DNA from: Actinomycetes bacterium
GTDB lineage: Bacteria > Actinomycetota > Actinomycetes > JAJZTN01
Reading direction: 5' to 3'
DNA length: 36,613 nucleotides
NCBI GenBank assembly: GCA_021848885.1
Contig: JAJZTN010000005.1
Location: 1-36,613 of the forward strand
A model generated the notes under the pieces. It was given only the letters and a program-made list of their open reading frames with translations. It was not told where the DNA came from and made no database searches. Shown here piece after piece: positions 25,898 through 36,613 of the stretch (positions are counted from its first letter, which is position 1; every line of letters starts with the position of its first letter). A program made the position numbers and the translations under genes.

Positions 25898-25933
25898 GGT
25901 GTGGCGGCACGCATCCACCGGTGCCGCCACACC
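25898..25933 (+). terminator. Perfect 13-bp hairpin between rpoB and rpoC
   Basis: The arms GGTGTGGCGGCAC and GTGCCGCCACACC flank a 10-base loop, starting six bases after the rpoB stop and ending 53 bases before rpoC. There is no T-run. It may be a partial attenuator or an RNA processing or stability element rather than a full terminator, because rpoC has no evident promoter of its own. Confidence 0.6.
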
Positions 25934-25986
25934 GTCCGCACCGACCGATCCGTTGGACCTGACGAACTGACGAAGGAAGAAAACAC

Positions 25987-29877
<3,891 letters not shown>

Positions 29878-29885
29878 GTGCTCCG

Positions 29886-29929
29886 GTGAGGGGTCGGCCG
29901 ACGGCGCAGGCCTGGCGTCGGCCCCTCAC
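29886..29929 (+). terminator. Terminator after rpoC
   Basis: GTGAGGGG and CCGACG on the left pair with CGTCGG and CCCCTCAC on the right, with a four-base bulge and a 12-base loop. TTTGA follows. The -35 box of the rpsL promoter begins two bases after it. Confidence 0.8.
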
Positions 29930-29930
29930 T

Positions 29931-29960
29931 TTGACCAGCCGGGTGAGGGCTCGGTACGCT
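29931..29960 (+). promoter_or_regulatory. Promoter of the str operon (rpsL)
   Basis: TTGACC (-35) and TACGCT (-10) are separated by 18 bases. The start would be near 29967, leaving a leader of about 260 bases before rpsL. Confidence 0.78.
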
Positions 29961-29991
29961 CTCCCTTCGTGCCTGGGGTGACCCAGGTCCT

Positions 29992-30038
29992 CCCGCGCGC
30001 TCGCGCTCCGCTCCCCCGAGCGGAGCGCACAGCGCGGG
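29992..30038 (+). promoter_or_regulatory. Large hairpin in the rpsL leader
   Basis: An inner perfect 11-bp stem GCGCTCCGCTC/GAGCGGAGCGC with a CCCC loop (30003-30028) is extended by an outer pair CCCGCGC/GCGCGGG. It lies 25 bases after the predicted transcript start. Together with the element at 30103 it suggests a structured regulatory leader. Confidence 0.55.
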
Positions 30039-30102
30039 GCCGCTACGACCTCCCGACCACCCCGGGGGCGGGCGTCGAACCACCGCAGCCCCGGTTGGCG
30101 GT

Positions 30103-30128
30103 GCCGACACGCCCGACCGCGGGGGTCG
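30103..30128 (+). promoter_or_regulatory. Shared r-protein leader element, rpsL copy
   Basis: This 26-base element (begins GCCGACACGCCCGACC) is identical to 34747-34772 in the rpsJ leader. It can fold as CGACC-n5-GGTCG. The remaining leader up to rpsL shows no ORF. Confidence 0.7.
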
Positions 30129-30226
30129 CTAGGACACTGGCCCGGCACCCTGCCGGACCGACATCCGAACCAGGGCCCGACCAGTCCGGCGGGCCCAGCC
30201 GACGACGCAGGAGACGCTAGACCGCG

Positions 30227-30601
30227 ATGCCCACGATCCAGCAGCTGGTCCGCAAGGGCCGCGAGGACAAGGTCGCCAAGACCAAGACGCCGGCGCTCAA
30301 GGGCAGCCCGCAGCGGCGCGGGGTGTGCACCCGGGTGTACACCACGACCCCGAAGAAGCCGAACTCGGCGCTGCGCAAGGTCGCCCGCGTCCGGCTGACC
30401 AGCGGCATCGAGGTGACCGCCTACATCCCCGGTGTCGGGCACAACCTGCAGGAGCACTCCATCGTGCTGGTCCGCGGTGGCCGCGTGAAGGACCTGCCCG
30501 GCGTCCGTTACAAGATCATCCGAGGCTCGCTCGACACCCAGGGCGTGAAGAACCGCAAGCAGGCCCGCAGCCGCTACGGCGCGAAGAAGGAGAAGAGCTA
30601 A
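30227..30601 (+). CDS. rpsL: 30S ribosomal protein S12
   Basis: S12 sits at the decoding centre. It has 124 residues, the normal size. The streptomycin-relevant residues are wild type: K43 in [11 protein letters not shown] and K88 in [17 protein letters not shown] lies 12 bases before the ATG, a slightly long spacing. The stop shares one base with rpsG. It is first in the rpsL-rpsG-fusA-tuf operon. Confidence 0.97.
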   Translation: MPTIQQLVRKGREDKVAKTKTPALKGSPQRRGVCTRVYTTTPKKPNSALRKVARVRLTSGIEVTAYIPGVGHNLQEHSIVLVRGGRVKDLPGVRYKIIRGSLDTQGVKNRKQARSRYGAKKEKS

Positions 30602-31071
30602 TGCCCCGCAAGGGCCCGGCCCCCAAGCACCCGGTCGTCATCGACCCGGTCTACGGCTCCCCGCTGGTGACCGCCCTGGTGAACAAGGTCCTGCTGGACG
30701 GCAAGAAGTCCGTTGCCGAGGGCATCGTGTACGGCGCCCTGGAGGGCTGCCGTGACAAGAGCGGCACCGACCCGGTGGTCACCCTCAAGCGGGCTCTGGA
30801 CAACGTCCGCCCGACCCTGGAGGTGCGCAGCCGCCGCGTCGGCGGTGCGACCTACCAGGTGCCCGTCGAGGTCCGGCCGGGCCGTTCGACGACCTTGGCG
30901 TTGCGCTGGCTCGTGAGCTACGCCCGCTCCCGCCGGGAGAAGACGATGACCGAGCGGCTGATGAACGAGTTGCTCGACGCGAGCAACGGTCTGGGGGCCT
31001 CGGTCAAGCGACGCGAGGACACCCACAAGATGGCCGAGTCCAACAAGGCCTTCGCCCACTACCGCTGGTGA
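30601..31071 (+). CDS. rpsG: 30S ribosomal protein S7
   Basis: S7 nucleates assembly of the 30S head by binding the 3' major domain of 16S rRNA. It has 156 residues, the normal length. Conserved parts are [31 protein letters not shown] and [23 protein letters not shown]. The ATG overlaps the rpsL stop (TAATG), so translation is coupled. Confidence 0.97.
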   Translation: MPRKGPAPKHPVVIDPVYGSPLVTALVNKVLLDGKKSVAEGIVYGALEGCRDKSGTDPVVTLKRALDNVRPTLEVRSRRVGGATYQVPVEVRPGRSTTLALRWLVSYARSRREKTMTERLMNELLDASNGLGASVKRREDTHKMAESNKAFAHYRW

Positions 31072-31146
31072 GCTGCGCCGGCTGGAGGGTGACCCCTGAC
31101 GGCCGGCTGCCACTGGGCGCCTGAGCAGAAAGAGAACGAACCCCGC

Positions 31147-33249
31147 ATGGCGACCGACCTCCGTGCCGTCGACCTGGCCAAGGTCCGCAACATCGGGATC
31201 ATGGCTCATATCGACGCGGGCAAGACCACGACCACCGAGCGGATCCTGTTCTACACGGGCATCAACTACAAGATCGGTGAGGTCCACGAGGGCGCCGCCA
31301 CGATGGACTGGATGGAGCAGGAGCAGGAGCGGGGGATCACCATCACCTCCGCGGCAACGACCTGTCAGTGGGACGGCCACACCATCAACATCATCGACAC
31401 CCCGGGGCACGTCGACTTCACCGTGGAGGTGGAGCGTTCGTTGCGTGTGCTGGACGGCGCCGTGGCCGTCTTCGACGGTGTGGCCGGGGTCGAGCCGCAG
31501 TCCGAGACGGTCTGGAGGCAGGCTGACCGCTATAACGTCCCGCGGATCTGCTTCGTCAACAAGATGGACCGGGTGGGGGCGGAGTTCCACCGCACGGTCG
31601 ACATGATCGTCACCCGGCTCAACGCCACCCCGCTCGTGGTCCAGCTCCCGGTGGGGGCCGAGGGCGACTTCAGGGGTGTCATCGACCTGGTCGGGATGCA
31701 GGCGCTGCTGTGGAGCGACGAGGCCGCCAAGGGTGAGATGTACGACACCGTCGAGGTCCCGGCCACTCACCTCGAGGCGGCCCGAGAGTGGCGTGACCGG
31801 CTGCTGGAGACCATCGCGGAGAACGACGACGCGATGATGGAGCTCTACCTCGAGGGCGTCGAGCCGAGCGAGGCCGACCTGCTCGCCGCGATCCGGCGGG
31901 CCACGATTGCCGGCAAGCTCACCCCTGTGCTGTGCGGCTCGGCGTTTAAGAACAAGGGCGTGCAGCCCATGCTCGACGCCGTGGTGCGCTACCTGCCCTC
32001 GCCGATCGACGTCGGGGCGGTGCACGGGCACGCGGTCGGCAACGAGGACAGCGAGCTGTCCCGCGAGCCGCAGGACTCCGCTCCGCTGTCCTCGCTCGCG
32101 TTCAAGATCATGAGCGACCAGCACCTGGGCAAGCTGACCTTCGTGCGGATCTACTCCGGGACGATGACCGCAGGGACCCAGGTGCTCAACAGCACCAAGG
32201 GGAACAAGGAGCGGATCGGCAAGATCTACCGGATGCACGCGAACAAGCGTGAGGAGATCGAGCGCGCATCGGCCGGCCAGATCGTCGCCGTCATGGGGCT
32301 GAAGAACACCACGACAGGCGACACGCTGTGCGGCACGGATGCACCGATCATCTTGGAGTCGATGAACTTCCCGGCCCCGGTCATCCACGTGGCGATCGAG
32401 CCGAAGTCCAAGGCGGACCAGGAGAAGCTCGGGGTGGCGATCCAGCGGCTGGCCGAGGAGGACCCGACCTTCCAGGTGCGCACCGACGAGGAGACCGGGC
32501 AGACGATCATCGCCGGGATGGGCGAGCTGCACCTGGAGGTGCTCGTCGACCGGATGCGCCGGGAGTTCCGGGTCGAGGCCAACGTCGGCAAGCCGCAGGT
32601 CGCCTACCGCGAGACCATCCGCCGCAAGGTGGAGAAGGTCGAGTACACCCACAAGAAGCAGACCGGTGGGTCCGGGCAGTTCGGTCGCGTCATCATCGAC
32701 CTGGAGCCGACCGGTGGTGGTGACGGCGGCTACGAGTTCGTCAACGCGGTCACCGGTGGGCGCATCCCCAAGGAGTACATCCCCTCGGTGGACGCCGGCT
32801 GCCAGGAGGCCATGGAGTTCGGCGTGCTGGCCGGCTACCCCATGGTCGATGTGAAGGTCACCCTCAAGGACGGGGCCTACCACGAGGTGGACTCCTCCGA
32901 GCTGGCCTTCAAGATCGCGGGGTCGATGGCCTTCAAGGAGGCAGCCCGCAAGGCCGATCCTGTCCTGCTCGAGCCGATGATGGGCGTTGAGGTCACCACG
33001 CCCGAGGCCTACATGGGCGACGTCATCGGCGACCTGAACTCCCGCCGTGGGCAGATCCAGTCCATGGACGAGCGGGCCGGTGCTCGGGTGATCCGTGCCC
33101 TGGTGCCGCTTTCGGAGATGTTCGGCTACGTCGGCGACCTGCGCTCGCGGACCCAGGGCCGGGCTAGCTACACCATGCAGTTCGACTCCTACGCCGAGGT
33201 TCCCCGCAACGTCGCTGAGGAGATCATCAAGAAGGCACGAGGCGAGTAG
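31147..33249 (+). CDS. fusA: Elongation factor G
   Basis: EF-G is the GTPase that drives tRNA-mRNA translocation and, with ribosome recycling factor, subunit splitting. It has 700 residues. GTP-binding motifs are the P-loop AHIDAGKTT (about 20-28), [19 protein letters not shown] and NKMDR. Domains II to V follow, with the domain IV stretch [38 protein letters not shown] precedes the ATG. It lies 75 bp after rpsG. Confidence 0.97.
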   Translation: MATDLRAVDLAKVRNIGIMAHIDAGKTTTTERILFYTGINYKIGEVHEGAATMDWMEQEQERGITITSAATTCQWDGHTINIIDTPGHVDFTVEVERSLRVLDGAVAVFDGVAGVEPQSETVWRQADRYNVPRICFVNKMDRVGAEFHRTVDMIVTRLNATPLVVQLPVGAEGDFRGVIDLVGMQALLWSDEAAKGEMYDTVEVPATHLEAAREWRDRLLETIAENDDAMMELYLEGVEPSEADLLAAIRRATIAGKLTPVLCGSAFKNKGVQPMLDAVVRYLPSPIDVGAVHGHAVGNEDSELSREPQDSAPLSSLAFKIMSDQHLGKLTFVRIYSGTMTAGTQVLNSTKGNKERIGKIYRMHANKREEIERASAGQIVAVMGLKNTTTGDTLCGTDAPIILESMNFPAPVIHVAIEPKSKADQEKLGVAIQRLAEEDPTFQVRTDEETGQTIIAGMGELHLEVLVDRMRREFRVEANVGKPQVAYRETIRRKVEKVEYTHKKQTGGSGQFGRVIIDLEPTGGGDGGYEFVNAVTGGRIPKEYIPSVDAGCQEAMEFGVLAGYPMVDVKVTLKDGAYHEVDSSELAFKIAGSMAFKEAARKADPVLLEPMMGVEVTTPEAYMGDVIGDLNSRRGQIQSMDERAGARVIRALVPLSEMFGYVGDLRSRTQGRASYTMQFDSYAEVPRNVAEEIIKKARGE

Positions 33250-33322
33250 CCGCGCGCGGCAGACCCAGCAGACCTACGTCGTCGTACGGCGTAAGACACG
33301 ACCAGTCCTAGGAGGACCCCCA

Positions 33323-34516
33323 GTGGCGAAGGCGAAGTTCGAGCGGACTAAGCCGCACGTCAACATCGGCACGATCGGTCACATCGACCACGGCAAGACG
33401 ACGCTGACGGCGGCCATCACCAAGGTTCTGCACGACAAGATGCCGGACCTGAACCCCTTCACGCCTTTCGACCAGATCGACAAGGCGCCGGAGGAGCGGC
33501 AGCGCGGCATCACGATCTCGATCGCGCACGTCGAGTACCAGACCGAGGCGCGCCACTACGCGCACGTGGACTGCCCCGGCCACGCCGACTACATCAAGAA
33601 CATGATCACCGGTGCCGCCCAGATGGACGGGGCGATTCTGGTGGTCGCGGCGACCGACGGCCCGATGCCGCAGACCAAGGAGCATGTGCTGCTGGCCCGC
33701 CAGGTCGGCGTGCCCTACATCGTCGTGGCGCTGAACAAGTGCGACATGGTCGACGACGAGGAGATCCTCGAGCTCGTCGAGCTCGAGGTGCGCGAGCTGC
33801 TCAGCGACTACGAGTTCCCCGGTGACGACGTGCCGGTGATCCGGGTGGCCGCCTTCCCCGCGCTCAACGGCGACCCCAAGTGGTCCGAGTCGATCCTCGA
33901 GCTGATGAACGCCGTCGACACGGCGATCCCCGAGCCCGAGCGCGAGATCGACAAGCCGTTCCTCATGCCGATCGAGGACGTCTTCACGATTACCGGTCGC
34001 GGCACCGTGGTGACCGGCCGGGTGGAGCGCGGCACTCTCAAGGTCAACGAGACCGTGGAGATCGTCGGAATCCGGGAGAAGACCCAGTCGACCACGGTGA
34101 CCGGGGTCGAGATGTTCCGCAAGCTGCTCGACGAGGCTCGGGCCGGGGAGAACGTCGGCCTGCTGCTGCGGGGCACCAAGCGCGAGGATGTCGAGCGCGG
34201 CATGGTCGTCATCAAGCCGGGCTCGACCACCCCGCACACCGAGTTCGAGGCGCAGGTCTACATCCTGTCCAAGGACGAGGGTGGCCGGCACACGCCGTTC
34301 TTCAACAACTACCGTCCGCAGTTCTACTTCCGGACCACGGACGTCACCGGTGTCGTCGACCTGCCCGAGGGCACCGAGATGGTCATGCCGGGTGACAACA
34401 CCGAGATGAAGGTCACCCTCATCCAGCCGATCGCGATGGAGGAGGGCCTGCGTTTCGCCATCCGCGAGGGCGGGCGCACCGTCGGCGCCGGACGGGTCAT
34501 CAAGATCATCAAGTGA
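33323..34516 (+). CDS. tuf: Elongation factor Tu
   Basis: EF-Tu delivers aminoacyl-tRNA to the ribosome. It has 397 residues. GTP-binding motifs are GHIDHGKTT (19-27), RGITIS, DCPGH and NKCD. The C-terminal barrel ends [14 protein letters not shown]. The GTG start has AGGAGG seven bases upstream, a very strong site suited to high expression. The frame extends upstream into fusA as a shadow only. A large terminator follows. Whether a second tuf exists cannot be seen here. Confidence 0.97.
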   Translation: MAKAKFERTKPHVNIGTIGHIDHGKTTLTAAITKVLHDKMPDLNPFTPFDQIDKAPEERQRGITISIAHVEYQTEARHYAHVDCPGHADYIKNMITGAAQMDGAILVVAATDGPMPQTKEHVLLARQVGVPYIVVALNKCDMVDDEEILELVELEVRELLSDYEFPGDDVPVIRVAAFPALNGDPKWSESILELMNAVDTAIPEPEREIDKPFLMPIEDVFTITGRGTVVTGRVERGTLKVNETVEIVGIREKTQSTTVTGVEMFRKLLDEARAGENVGLLLRGTKREDVERGMVVIKPGSTTPHTEFEAQVYILSKDEGGRHTPFFNNYRPQFYFRTTDVTGVVDLPEGTEMVMPGDNTEMKVTLIQPIAMEEGLRFAIREGGRTVGAGRVIKIIK

Positions 34517-34522
34517 TCTGTG

Positions 34523-34560
34523 CCGGTCCGGGGAGCCGCGCCTGCGGCCCCCCGGACCGG
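34523..34560 (+). terminator. Terminator of the str operon
   Basis: CCGGTCCGGGG-a-GCCGC pairs with GCGGC-c-CCCCGGACCGG around a GCCT loop, a 16-bp stem with one mismatch. It begins six bases after the tuf stop. Only ATTGG follows, so there is no T-run. Confidence 0.85.
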
Positions 34561-34561
34561 A

Positions 34562-34592
34562 TTGGCCAAAGCCCGTAGGGCTGCGGCATACT
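34562..34592 (+). promoter_or_regulatory. Promoter of the S10 operon (rpsJ)
   Basis: TTGGCC (-35) and CATACT (-10) are separated by 19 bases, directly after the tuf terminator. The start would be near 34599, giving a leader of about 215 bases before rpsJ. Confidence 0.6.
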
Positions 34593-34746
34593 AACCAGGT
34601 TGTCTTCGCGGTGGCGGGGGAGTTCACGCCCTCGCCGCGGACTGCCCGGCTCGACCGGTGCTGGCCGCCCGCGAGGCAGGGTTCGGCTCCGAGCCGGCCC
34701 CGATCCCCGTCAGCGATCGGTTCCAGGGGCGCCTGCGCCCTGCGGG

Positions 34747-34772
34747 GCCGACACGCCCGACCGCGGGGGTCG
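34747..34772 (+). promoter_or_regulatory. Shared r-protein leader element, rpsJ copy
   Basis: This is identical over 26 bases to 30103-30128. Here the flanks extend the pairing: GCCGAC at the left end and CCCGACC in the middle can each pair with the same GGGTCGG(C), so two alternative hairpins are possible. It lies 43 bases before rpsJ. The rest of the leader (34600-34746) shows no ORF. Confidence 0.7.
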
Positions 34773-34815
34773 GCCACCGCAGCGGTACGACACGAAGGAC
34801 TCTGAAGAGGACGCC

Positions 34816-35124
34816 ATGGCGGGACAGAAGATCCGCATCAGGCTCAAGGCCTACGACCACGAGGTCATCGACTCATCGGCGCGCAAGATCGTCGAGACGG
34901 TGACCAGGACTGGTGCGCAGGTTGCGGGGCCGGTGCCGCTGCCGACCGAGAAGAACGTCTACTGCGTCATCCGCTCGCCGCACAAGTACAAGGACTCGCG
35001 CGAGCACTTCGAGATGCGCACCCACAAGCGCCTCATCGACATCCTCGACCCCACTCCCAAGACGGTCGACTCGCTCATGCGGCTCGACCTGCCGGCCGGG
35101 GTCGACATCGAGATCAAGCTCTGA
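34816..35124 (+). CDS. rpsJ: 30S ribosomal protein S10 (NusE)
   Basis: S10 is a 30S head protein that also acts as NusE by binding NusG and NusB. It has 102 residues, the normal size. The sequence [23 protein letters not shown]-type N-terminus, [21 protein letters not shown] and the C-terminal [11 protein letters not shown] are typical. GAAGAGGA lies upstream of the ATG. It starts the S10-spc operon and is followed by rplC after 13 bp. Confidence 0.97.
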   Translation: MAGQKIRIRLKAYDHEVIDSSARKIVETVTRTGAQVAGPVPLPTEKNVYCVIRSPHKYKDSREHFEMRTHKRLIDILDPTPKTVDSLMRLDLPAGVDIEIKL

Positions 35125-35137
35125 GGGATCTGCGAGC

Positions 35138-35809
35138 ATGAGCACAACGACGACTGCCCAGCAGCAGGCTGTGCGGGGGCTTCTCGCGGAGAAGCTCGGC
35201 ATGACCCAGGTCTGGGACGAGAACAACCGGCTGGTCCCGGTGACCGTTCTGCGGGCCGGGCCCTGCGTGGTGACCCAGATCCGTTCAGCGGACCGAGACG
35301 GCTACGCCGGCGTACAGATTGCCTTCGGCGCGGTCGACCCGGTCAAGGTGAGCAAGCCCGCCGCCGGGCACTTCGCCAAGGCCGGCGTCAGCCCGCGCCG
35401 CCACCTCGTCGAGCTCCGCACCGCCGACGCCGAGGAGTACACGCTCGGTCAGGAGCTGACCGTGGCGACCTTCGAGCCGGGTGTCACCGTCGACGTGGTC
35501 GGTCGGAGCAAGGGCAAGGGCACCGCCGGTGTGATGAAGCGGCACGGGTTCAAGGGCCTGGGAGCCGGGCACGGCACCCAGCGCAAGCACCGTTCGCCCG
35601 GCTCGATCGGCGCATGCGCCACCCCCGGGCGGGTCTTCAAGGGCCTGCGGATGGCCGGGCGGCTCGGCGGGGTCCGCACGACGGTGCAGAACCTGACCGT
35701 GCACGCGGTCGACGCCGAGGCGGGCCTGCTGCTGATCAAGGGCGCCGTCCCCGGTGCCCGCGGTCGCCTCGTCCTGGTCCGCACCGCCGCGAAGGGGGTC
35801 ACCAAGTGA
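35138..35809 (+). CDS. rplC: 50S ribosomal protein L3
   Basis: L3 is an early assembly protein whose extended loop reaches the peptidyl transferase centre. It has 223 residues. Typical parts are [59 protein letters not shown] and [11 protein letters not shown]. The glutamine that is methylated in E. coli lies within GHGTQRKHR. The ATG start is the first giving the family N-terminus. The stop overlaps the rplD GTG (GTGA). Confidence 0.97.
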   Translation: MSTTTTAQQQAVRGLLAEKLGMTQVWDENNRLVPVTVLRAGPCVVTQIRSADRDGYAGVQIAFGAVDPVKVSKPAAGHFAKAGVSPRRHLVELRTADAEEYTLGQELTVATFEPGVTVDVVGRSKGKGTAGVMKRHGFKGLGAGHGTQRKHRSPGSIGACATPGRVFKGLRMAGRLGGVRTTVQNLTVHAVDAEAGLLLIKGAVPGARGRLVLVRTAAKGVTK

Positions 35810-36613
35810 GTGCCGAGAGCCAGCCTGCTCAGACGTTGACACTCGAGGTCCGTGACGCCGCCGGGACCAGCGCGGGCACCGTCACACTGCCGAGCGAGCT
35901 GTTCGACGCCCAGGTGAACGTGCCGCTCATCCACCAGGTGGTCGTGGCCCAGCTGGCCGCCGCACGCGCCGGCACGCACGACACCAAGACCCGCGGCGAG
36001 GTCAGCGGCGGTGGCAGGAAGCCCTACCGCCAGAAGGGCACCGGCCGGGCGCGGCAGGGCTCGACCCGGGCCCCGCAGTTCGCCGGCGGTGGCACCGTGC
36101 ACGGCCCGTCGCCGCGGGACTACACCCAGCGGACGCCCAAGAAGATGAAGGCCGCCGCGCTGCGCGGTGCCCTCTCCGACCGTGCGCGCAACGGCCGGGT
36201 GCACGTCGTGGACAGCTTCGTCACCGGGGAGGACCCCTCGACGAAGACCGCGGTGGCCGTGCTGGCCGGGCTGAGCGAGCGTAAGCACGTGCTCGTGGTG
36301 GCCGACCGCGACGACGCGCTGACCTGGAGGAGCCTGCGAAACGTCGAGCGGGCGCACCTCATCGTGCCCGACCAGCTCAACACCTACGACGTGCTGGTCA
36401 GCGACGACGTCGTGTTCACCCGGGCCGCACTGGAGACCTTCCTGGCCGGACCGAGGCGCGGCAAGGGCGCCAAGGCGGTGGCCACGCAGTCGGAGTTCGA
36501 GACCGCGTCCGACAGCGGGACCGCGACCGACAGCGGGACCGCGACCGACAGCGGGACCGCGACCGACAGCGGGACCGCGACCGACAGCGGGACCGCGACC
36601 GACAGCAGATCGG
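35806..36613 (+). CDS. rplD: 50S ribosomal protein L4, 5' part with repetitive C-terminus
   Basis: L4 is an early assembly protein that lines the exit tunnel and in other bacteria represses its own operon. The frame runs off the window end after 269 codons, already longer than the usual 200-220. The core is complete: [27 protein letters not shown] near residues 62-90 is the tunnel loop, then [22 protein letters not shown]. After about residue 222 a low-complexity tail follows with five copies of DSGTAT. The GTG overlaps the rplC stop. Confidence 0.94.
   Translation, partial: MSAESQPAQTLTLEVRDAAGTSAGTVTLPSELFDAQVNVPLIHQVVVAQLAAARAGTHDTKTRGEVSGGGRKPYRQKGTGRARQGSTRAPQFAGGGTVHGPSPRDYTQRTPKKMKAAALRGALSDRARNGRVHVVDSFVTGEDPSTKTAVAVLAGLSERKHVLVVADRDDALTWRSLRNVERAHLIVPDQLNTYDVLVSDDVVFTRAALETFLAGPRRGKGAKAVATQSEFETASDSGTATDSGTATDSGTATDSGTATDSGTATDSRS
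36511..36600 (+). repeat. Perfect 18-bp tandem repeat in rplD, 5 copies
   Basis: Five identical units GACAGCGGGACCGCGACC encode DSGTAT in frame at residues 236-265 of L4. A sixth unit begins with GACAGC at 36601 and then diverges near the window end. Confidence 0.95.

Noticed and set aside
22154-25930. Antisense open frame of about 1258 codons opposite rpoB, and similar long frames opposite rpoC, fusA, nuoL and nuoN
   Set aside because: They arise from strong GC bias at third positions on the coding strand. Their translations are rich in His, Gln, Arg and Gly and show no family motif.

Overview
This window comes from a high-GC Gram-positive bacterium of the phylum Actinomycetota. The evidence is the very high GC content, frequent GTG and some TTG starts, TANNNT-type -10 boxes (some placed for leaderless mRNAs), an actinobacterial coiled-coil insertion in RpoC, and a gene order that from memory matches Streptomyces and Mycobacterium (tRNA-Thr, tRNA-Met, rpmG, hadA-hadB, then tRNA-Trp, secE, nusG, the ribosomal protein and RNA polymerase operons). 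The genus cannot be fixed from the sequence alone. No integrase, transposase, CRISPR array or rRNA was seen.

Positions 1-8266 hold the end of a tightly overlapping respiratory complex I operon read rightwards: nuoB (3' part), nuoC, nuoH, nuoI, nuoJ, nuoK, nuoL, nuoM, nuoN. nuoC is followed directly by nuoH, so nuoD, nuoE, nuoF and nuoG are missing from their usual place. The proton-pumping arm and the ferredoxin-like subunit are complete.

Positions 8467-12798 are a mixed stretch: an HtpX-like membrane protease, formyltetrahydrofolate deformylase (purU), a small leftward hypothetical gene, a type II toxin-antitoxin pair, yajQ (leftward), tRNA-Tyr with a strong terminator, and a leftward four-helix membrane protein. 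The hypothetical gene and yajQ end in the same 15-bp sequence, which brackets the toxin-antitoxin pair.

Positions 12927-17930 hold tRNA-Thr, tRNA-Met, rpmG, a HadA/HadB-type dehydratase pair and murB read rightwards, then adenosine deaminase and an aminotransferase read leftwards as a coupled pair, then tRNA-Trp rightwards. The adenosine deaminase has no ATG, GTG or TTG start that includes its metal-binding motif and probably starts with CTG.

Positions 18062 to the end are the transcription-translation core, all rightward: secE-nusG-rplK-rplA; rplJ-rplL behind its own promoter and L10 leader; rpoB-rpoC; rpsL-rpsG-fusA-tuf; and rpsJ-rplC-rplD, the last cut by the window edge. Promoters and hairpins mark most operon borders. 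Unusual points are a roughly 53-residue cysteine-bearing insertion in RpoB, perfect in-frame tandem repeats in NusG, L10 and L4, and an identical 26-nt element in the rpsL and rpsJ leaders.
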